In this document: positions 14,171 to 17,407 of the stretch, in pieces
How the letters are laid out: each line of letters begins with the position of its first letter
How positions within the stretch are numbered: position 1 is the first letter of the stretch
Source of the DNA: SZUA-217 sp036446835
GTDB taxonomy: Bacteria; Actinomycetota; Acidimicrobiia; Spongiisociales; ZC4RG35
Direction: 5' to 3'
Assembly (NCBI GenBank): GCA_036446835.1
Contig: JAZFTT010000123.1
Coordinates: 1-17,407, forward strand
DNA: 17,407 bases
Notes under the pieces: model-generated
What the model was told of the DNA's origin: nothing
Database searches by the model: none
The model's input: the letters and a program-made list of their open reading frames with translations, nothing else
Translations under genes and position numbers: made by a program

Positions 14171-14359
14171 ATGTTGATCGATTGTGAGCAATGCGCCATG
14201 TTGGATACCAGCGCCTGTGACGAGTGTGTCGTGACCTGTCTGCTCGGGGCCGGCCCGGTCGATCTCAGTGACAGTCAGACCGAGGCCATCAAGAATCTCG
14301 CGGATGGAGGACTCGTGCCCCGCCTGCGTCTCATTCCAGCGGAGCGCCGGGTGTCCTGA
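14171..14359 (+). CDS. Small five-cysteine protein, putative metal-binding
   Basis: A 62-residue protein with a cysteine cluster at the N-terminus: Cys5, Cys8, Cys16, Cys19, Cys23 in the pattern CxxC-x7-CxxC-x3-C. Two CxxC knuckles suggest a zinc ribbon-like site or possibly an iron-sulfur site. The C-terminal half is a helix (SQTEAIKNLADGG) ending in VPRLRLIP. Similar mini-proteins with this CxxC...CxxCVV pattern are, from memory, widespread in actinobacteria without known function. A strong ribosome-binding site precedes the ATG. It is divergent from the CNNM/CorC pair and heads the plus-strand run. The reality of the gene is well supported; its role is not known. Confidence 0.78.
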   Translation: MLIDCEQCAMLDTSACDECVVTCLLGAGPVDLSDSQTEAIKNLADGGLVPRLRLIPAERRVS

Positions 14360-14404
14360 TTGACATGCGGTCCACGTGCCATCGTCCGGTTACCCTCGGC
14401 TTTC

Positions 14405-14698
14405 ATGGTCAAGGTGTACGCGATCGTCCTTGTGGTCGGCATCATCGGTCTTCTAGTGGTGATCATGGGTGGCGCCTTCGCCGAGAACGTGGGCCATCCG
14501 GAGAGAGACCCCGGTGAGTTGATGGGAGTCAGAGGCAAGGCTGCGATCGGCGCTCTCGTCGGTTTTGGCATGGGTGGCATGTCCGCGGAGTTTTCTCCGC
14601 TCGACTTCACATGGCAGCTTTCCCTTTTCCTTGCCGTCATCGCGGCGGTCCTGTCGGTCTTGTGGGTTCGCTATGCGGTCGGTCAGGCGAAAGGCTGA
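14405..14698 (+). CDS. Small membrane protein of unknown function
   Basis: A 97-residue hydrophobic protein. The start at the ATG at 14405 puts a membrane helix right at the N-terminus (about 4-26, VYAIVLVVGIIGLLVVIMGG). A charged loop (about 27-45, with HPERDPGE) follows, then a glycine-rich hydrophobic stretch (about 46-62, ALVGFGMGGMSAEF) and a second strong helix (about 69-90) ending in VRYAVGQAKG. The frame is open further upstream, but those residues are not hydrophobic. The organisation recalls small NfeD-like or holin-like proteins, but no family motif is certain. The TGA overlaps the metallophosphoesterase ATG (ATGA), so the two are coupled. Confidence 0.75.
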   Translation: MVKVYAIVLVVGIIGLLVVIMGGAFAENVGHPERDPGELMGVRGKAAIGALVGFGMGGMSAEFSPLDFTWQLSLFLAVIAAVLSVLWVRYAVGQAKG

Positions 14699-15486
14699 TG
14701 CTCTTCGTTTCCGATGTCCACGGGGCCATGAAGCCACTCCGGCGACTCGTTGAGAGCGACGAGCAGGTGATCATTCTGGGTGATCTGGCCAACCTGACCG
14801 ACTACCGGAGTGGCGAGGGGGCGGTTGCCGATGTTCTTGGGCTCGAGTTTGCCCGCGCCTCGGCTGAAGCTCGGGCCTCGGGGGACTATGCCGGGATGCG
14901 AGCCCTCTGGTTAGAGCGTGTGGGCGAGAGAGGGGAAGAGGTTCGTGCTGAGATCGGTAGGGCAATCGATCGTCAATACGACGAAGTCGCGGTGACGCTC
15001 TCGAACGGCGCCGGTCTGGTGATCCACGGGAATGTTGACCGGCCGCGCCGGCTGAAGGAGTCTCTTCCGGATGGCTTTCGCTACGTCCACGGCGAGGCTG
15101 TCGAGATCGACGGGCTCCGGTTGGGCTTTGTTGGTGGCGGTGTCGAGACCCCGCTGAAGGTTGAAGGCGAGGTCTCCGACGAGGAGATGTCTTCGCTTCT
15201 GGACGGGCTGGGCTCGGTCGACGTTTTGTGTACCCATGTGCCTCCAGCGGTTCGCGCGATGCGACACGATGTGATTACCGGAAAGGACGAACGAGGGTCG
15301 GGTCCGATCCGGGACTACCTGCTGGAGCATCAACCTCGTTTTCATCTGTTCGGGGATGTCCATCAGCCGCAAGCCTCCACCTGGCGGGTGGGTGCGACGC
15401 GATGCTTCAACGCCGGGTACTTCCGTGCCACGGGCAGGTTTCTTCGTCTCGAATCCGAAAAGGTCCATGTCGGCCGTATTCGTTAG
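14698..15486 (+). CDS. Calcineurin-like metallophosphoesterase
   Basis: A 262-residue soluble phosphoesterase. The start is the ATG at 14698 because the product then opens directly with the first metal motif; a longer frame from 14611 lies inside the previous gene. Motifs in order are SDVHG (Asp6, His8), GDLAN (Asp29), GNVD (Asn112, in place of GNHD), CTHVPP (His180) and GDVH (219-222). In the last motif the first His of the usual GHxH is replaced by Asp220, while His222 is kept. A long charged helix (about 48-90) is inserted between motifs two and three and may form the substrate cap. The substrate cannot be told: nucleotide, protein phosphate or phospholipid head-group are all possible. It is translationally coupled to the small membrane protein upstream. 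Confidence 0.88.
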   Translation: MLFVSDVHGAMKPLRRLVESDEQVIILGDLANLTDYRSGEGAVADVLGLEFARASAEARASGDYAGMRALWLERVGERGEEVRAEIGRAIDRQYDEVAVTLSNGAGLVIHGNVDRPRRLKESLPDGFRYVHGEAVEIDGLRLGFVGGGVETPLKVEGEVSDEEMSSLLDGLGSVDVLCTHVPPAVRAMRHDVITGKDERGSGPIRDYLLEHQPRFHLFGDVHQPQASTWRVGATRCFNAGYFRATGRFLRLESEKVHVGRIR

Positions 15487-15531
15487 CGAGGCGCCGCACT
15501 AGCCTCGGCGATTCGATGACAAGCGGGGAAC

Positions 15532-15972
15532 ATGCCTGAAGGAACCTTTTCGACTCTGGAGATCGATGCCGCGCCTGAGGCGCTTTACGACGTCGCTGCG
15601 GACGTGGCTGCCTATCCGGAATGGGCCACAGGCGTCAAGGAGGTCGAGGTCCTGGAAAGTGACGAGAGTGGCCGGGTAGACCGTGCCCGATTCGTGCTGG
15701 AAGGCTTCGTAAAAGAAATCAGATACGTCCTCAAATACATCCACAATCGACCCAACGTCCTCAGTTGGGTTGCAGAGCCCAGCGACGATCTCGAGATGCT
15801 GGAAGGTTCCTACCAGTTCACCTCTCTGGACGATGCGACCGAGGTCGTCTACTCCCTGACGGTGGAGCCCAACTTCACGGTTCCCGGCTTTCTCAGGCGG
15901 CAGGCGGAGAAACAGATTGTCACAACGGCACTCCGCGGTCTGAGAAAGAGAGTCACCGAAGAGCACCAGTGA
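15532..15972 (+). CDS. SRPBCC/START-like (polyketide cyclase/COQ10-type) protein
   Basis: A 146-residue protein with the helix-grip fold that binds hydrophobic ligands. It opens with the typical first strand and helix (STLEIDAAPEALYDVAADVAAYPEWATGVKEVEVL, about 7-41, including the YPEW motif of the family), has a run of strands in the middle (about 50-110), and ends with a long helix (GFLRRQAEKQIVTTALRGLRKRV, about 119-141). No catalytic residues can be assigned. The family includes COQ10-like lipid carriers and polyketide cyclases. Its TGA overlaps the GTG start of the ArsA-like gene (GTGA), so ligand binding and the ATPase are probably linked functionally. GGGGAA upstream is a passable ribosome-binding site. 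Confidence 0.87.
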   Translation: MPEGTFSTLEIDAAPEALYDVAADVAAYPEWATGVKEVEVLESDESGRVDRARFVLEGFVKEIRYVLKYIHNRPNVLSWVAEPSDDLEMLEGSYQFTSLDDATEVVYSLTVEPNFTVPGFLRRQAEKQIVTTALRGLRKRVTEEHQ

Positions 15973-17144
15973 GGATCATTCTGGTTACCGGCAAGGGCGG
16001 TGTTGGTAAGACCACTGTGGCCGCATCTACGGCCTTGGCATCGGCTGACGCCGGATACAGGACACTGATCACTTCGACCGATCCGGCGCACTCCCTGGCC
16101 GACGCCATCGCCATCAGTCTCGGATCGAAACCGACACGGGTGGTCGAGCGTCTCGACGGTCAGCAGATCGATACCCAACAACAACTCGACAAATACTGGG
16201 GCGTCATCCGCAATCAGTTGATGGATGTCCTCGACTGGGGCGGCGCCGCCGGAATCGAGGCCGAGGAGTTTCTCGTCTTCCCGGGCATGGACGAGCTGTT
16301 TGCCCTCCTCGAGGTGAATCGCCATGCTAGGTCAGGGGACTATGACGTGGTCGTTGTGGACTGCGCGCCCACAGCCGAGACCCTTCGGCTTCTTTCGCTG
16401 CCGGAAGTGTTGTCCTGGTATTTCGAGAAAGTCTTGCCCACGGAGCGACGCATCATGAAGGCCGCACGACCCCTGTTGAGCCGGCTGACGGACCTGCCCA
16501 TCCCCGAGGACGAGGTGTTCAGTGCGGCCCAGTCGGTGTTCGAGGGCATCGAGGAGGTCAAGGAACTCATGTCACAGCCCGAGATCACTTCGGCGCGGCT
16601 TGTGGTGAACCCTGAGAAGATGGTGATCGACGAAGCCCGCAGAACGTATAGCTATCTCAGTCTCTTTGGCTACGGCGTGGATGGCGTGGTGATAAACCGG
16701 GTTCTTCCTGACATGGTCGCAGACCCCTATTTCGAGCGATGGCGTGCCATCCAGAAAGGGCATCTAGACGAGATCGATGAAGCTTTCGCGGACGTGCCTC
16801 GTTTGCGTTTGAGACTGTTTGACGACGAGATGATCGGCGTCGACAGACTTCGACTGATGGCTTCGGAGCTGTACGGCGACGCCGACCCGGTGTTTGGGTT
16901 CAAGGCAGTCAGTCCGTTCCGGATCACGGAGCGAGACGGCACCGTCACAATGGAGTTGGATCTTCCGCTGGTTGAGAAATCGGATCTCGATGTGTTCCGG
17001 CATGGTCGCGAGCTCTACGTACGACTCGGTCCGTACCGGCGATCCTTCATACTTCCAGATGCCTTGCATCGGAGAGAAGTGATCCGTGCACGCCTCAAGG
17101 GCGGAGGGTTGCATGTGACATTCGGAAACCCGGGTGAAGGCTGA
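15969..17144 (+). CDS. ArsA/GET3-family ATPase with Hsp20-like C-terminal domain
   Basis: A 391-residue soluble ATPase of the SIMIBI class. The start is a GTG at 15969 overlapping the previous stop; a frame opening at 15765 reads through that gene. Residues 1-310 are the ATPase: deviant Walker A GKGGVGKTT (8-16), switch I STDPAHSLAD (36-45), switch II DCAPTAETLRLLSLPE (128-143 region), and VVNPEKM with a nucleotide-base motif further on. The last 75 or so residues (from about ITERDGTVTMELDLP to LHVTFGNPGEG) match the Hsp20-like domain attached to many actinobacterial and cyanobacterial ArsA homologues. The paired cysteines that bind arsenite in plasmid ArsA are absent, and no arsenic gene is nearby, so arsenite transport is unlikely. 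A GET3-like membrane-protein targeting or lipid-linked role is a better guess. Confidence 0.9.
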   Translation: MRIILVTGKGGVGKTTVAASTALASADAGYRTLITSTDPAHSLADAIAISLGSKPTRVVERLDGQQIDTQQQLDKYWGVIRNQLMDVLDWGGAAGIEAEEFLVFPGMDELFALLEVNRHARSGDYDVVVVDCAPTAETLRLLSLPEVLSWYFEKVLPTERRIMKAARPLLSRLTDLPIPEDEVFSAAQSVFEGIEEVKELMSQPEITSARLVVNPEKMVIDEARRTYSYLSLFGYGVDGVVINRVLPDMVADPYFERWRAIQKGHLDEIDEAFADVPRLRLRLFDDEMIGVDRLRLMASELYGDADPVFGFKAVSPFRITERDGTVTMELDLPLVEKSDLDVFRHGRELYVRLGPYRRSFILPDALHRREVIRARLKGGGLHVTFGNPGEG

Positions 17145-17329
17145 TGGAATCCTCCCCGACAATCACAGCCCTGGCGCGGGCGAGCCGTCGGGCCGTCTAC
17201 CACCTGCTTCAAGCCGGCATCGAAGGCCTCAAGGCCATCGAGGCGGTCATCGAGGAAATAGGTGCGATAGGGAACGAAGATGGCCATCATGATCGAGACT
17301 CCAGCCGACAGAAGATTGAGATCGAATGA
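17144..17329 (+). CDS. Small helical protein downstream of the ArsA-like ATPase
   Basis: A 61-residue product with no recognised domain. Residues about 5-42 (ITALARASRRAVYHLLQAGIEGLKAIEAVIEEIGAIG) look like one or two amphipathic helices; the tail is polar (NEDGHHDRDSSRQKIEIE). The ATG shares one base with the ArsA-like stop (TGATG), and its own TGA overlaps the next ATG, so it is translated in series with both neighbours. That coupling, rather than similarity, is the main support. It could be an accessory subunit of the ATPase. Confidence 0.68.
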   Translation: MESSPTITALARASRRAVYHLLQAGIEGLKAIEAVIEEIGAIGNEDGHHDRDSSRQKIEIE

Positions 17330-17407
17330 CTGACGAGCCCAAGAGCCTTCGACCCGACGATGTTCTCCCTCCCAAGGGAGCGAGCATTCAGAGCAAGCGT
17401 CTGGTGG
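17326..17407 (+). CDS. Start of a further gene, cut by the window edge
   Basis: The ATG overlaps the stop of the small helical protein gene (ATGA) and the frame stays open to the last base. The 27 residues visible (MTDEPKSLRPDDVLPPKGAS and on) are polar and not diagnostic. It continues the same plus-strand operon. Confidence 0.6.
   Translation, partial: MTDEPKSLRPDDVLPPKGASIQSKRLV

Noticed and set aside
15969..17144. Arsenite efflux role for the ArsA-like ATPase
   Set aside because: The cysteines needed for arsenite binding are absent, and no arsB, arsC or arsR is near.
1..17407. CRISPR arrays, tRNA/rRNA genes, insertion sequences, toxin-antitoxin or phage genes
   Set aside because: I looked for regularly spaced repeats, tRNA-like folds, transposase motifs and flanking duplications and saw none; apart from the hairpin and short motifs, the window is ordinary coding chromosome.

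Overview
The window is chromosomal DNA, moderately GC-rich and densely coded, with most neighbouring genes overlapping by ATGA or abutting. It looks like an actinobacterium, most likely of the Acidimicrobiia type. The reasons are a Gram-positive/actinobacterial LexA box, a DnaQ-like plus UvrC-like fusion protein of the kind known in mycobacteria, a pair of CNNM/CorC proteins, and an ArsA-like ATPase with an Hsp20-like tail beside a SRPBCC protein. The taxonomic call is an inference from gene content. No rRNA, tRNA, CRISPR array, insertion sequence or phage gene was seen.

Region 1 (1-4942, all minus strand) is one cytochrome c maturation (System I) operon. Transcription runs right to left: a lipoprotein thioredoxin (tlpA/resA-like), a divergent Lgt-family membrane protein, ccmA, ccmB, ccmC, ccmD, ccmE and the first 403 codons of ccmF, which leaves the window at base 1. 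CcmAB and CcmC load heme onto CcmE, CcmF passes it to apocytochrome, and the thioredoxin reduces the CXXCH cysteines. The tiny ccmD gene (36 codons) sits between ccmC and ccmE.

Region 2 (5012-7459, minus strand) holds a DEDDh exonuclease/GIY-YIG nuclease fusion and a SpoU-family rRNA methyltransferase. The fusion gene has a near-consensus promoter, and a perfect LexA operator exactly fills the spacer between its -35 and -10 boxes, so it should be DNA-damage inducible. This is the strongest regulatory signal in the window.

Region 3 (7519-11413) is a set of mostly single genes: a DUF2007 small protein (+), a nitroreductase (-, overlapping it tail to tail), a universal-stress-protein/CBS fusion (+), a membrane-anchored alpha/beta hydrolase (+), and a type I phosphodiesterase-like gene (-) whose reading frame is broken twice. 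A 23-bp perfect hairpin fills the gap between that broken gene and the next one.

Region 4 (11466-14074, minus strand) is a translationally coupled pair of CNNM/CorC (DUF21-CBS-CorC_HlyC) membrane proteins. The upstream one has no ATG, GTG or TTG start where its N-terminus must be.

Region 5 (14171-17407, plus strand) is a tightly packed run: a five-cysteine mini-protein, a small membrane protein, a metallophosphoesterase, a SRPBCC lipid-binding-fold protein, an ArsA/GET3-type ATPase with an Hsp20-like C-terminus, a 61-residue helical protein, and the start of a further gene cut by the window edge.
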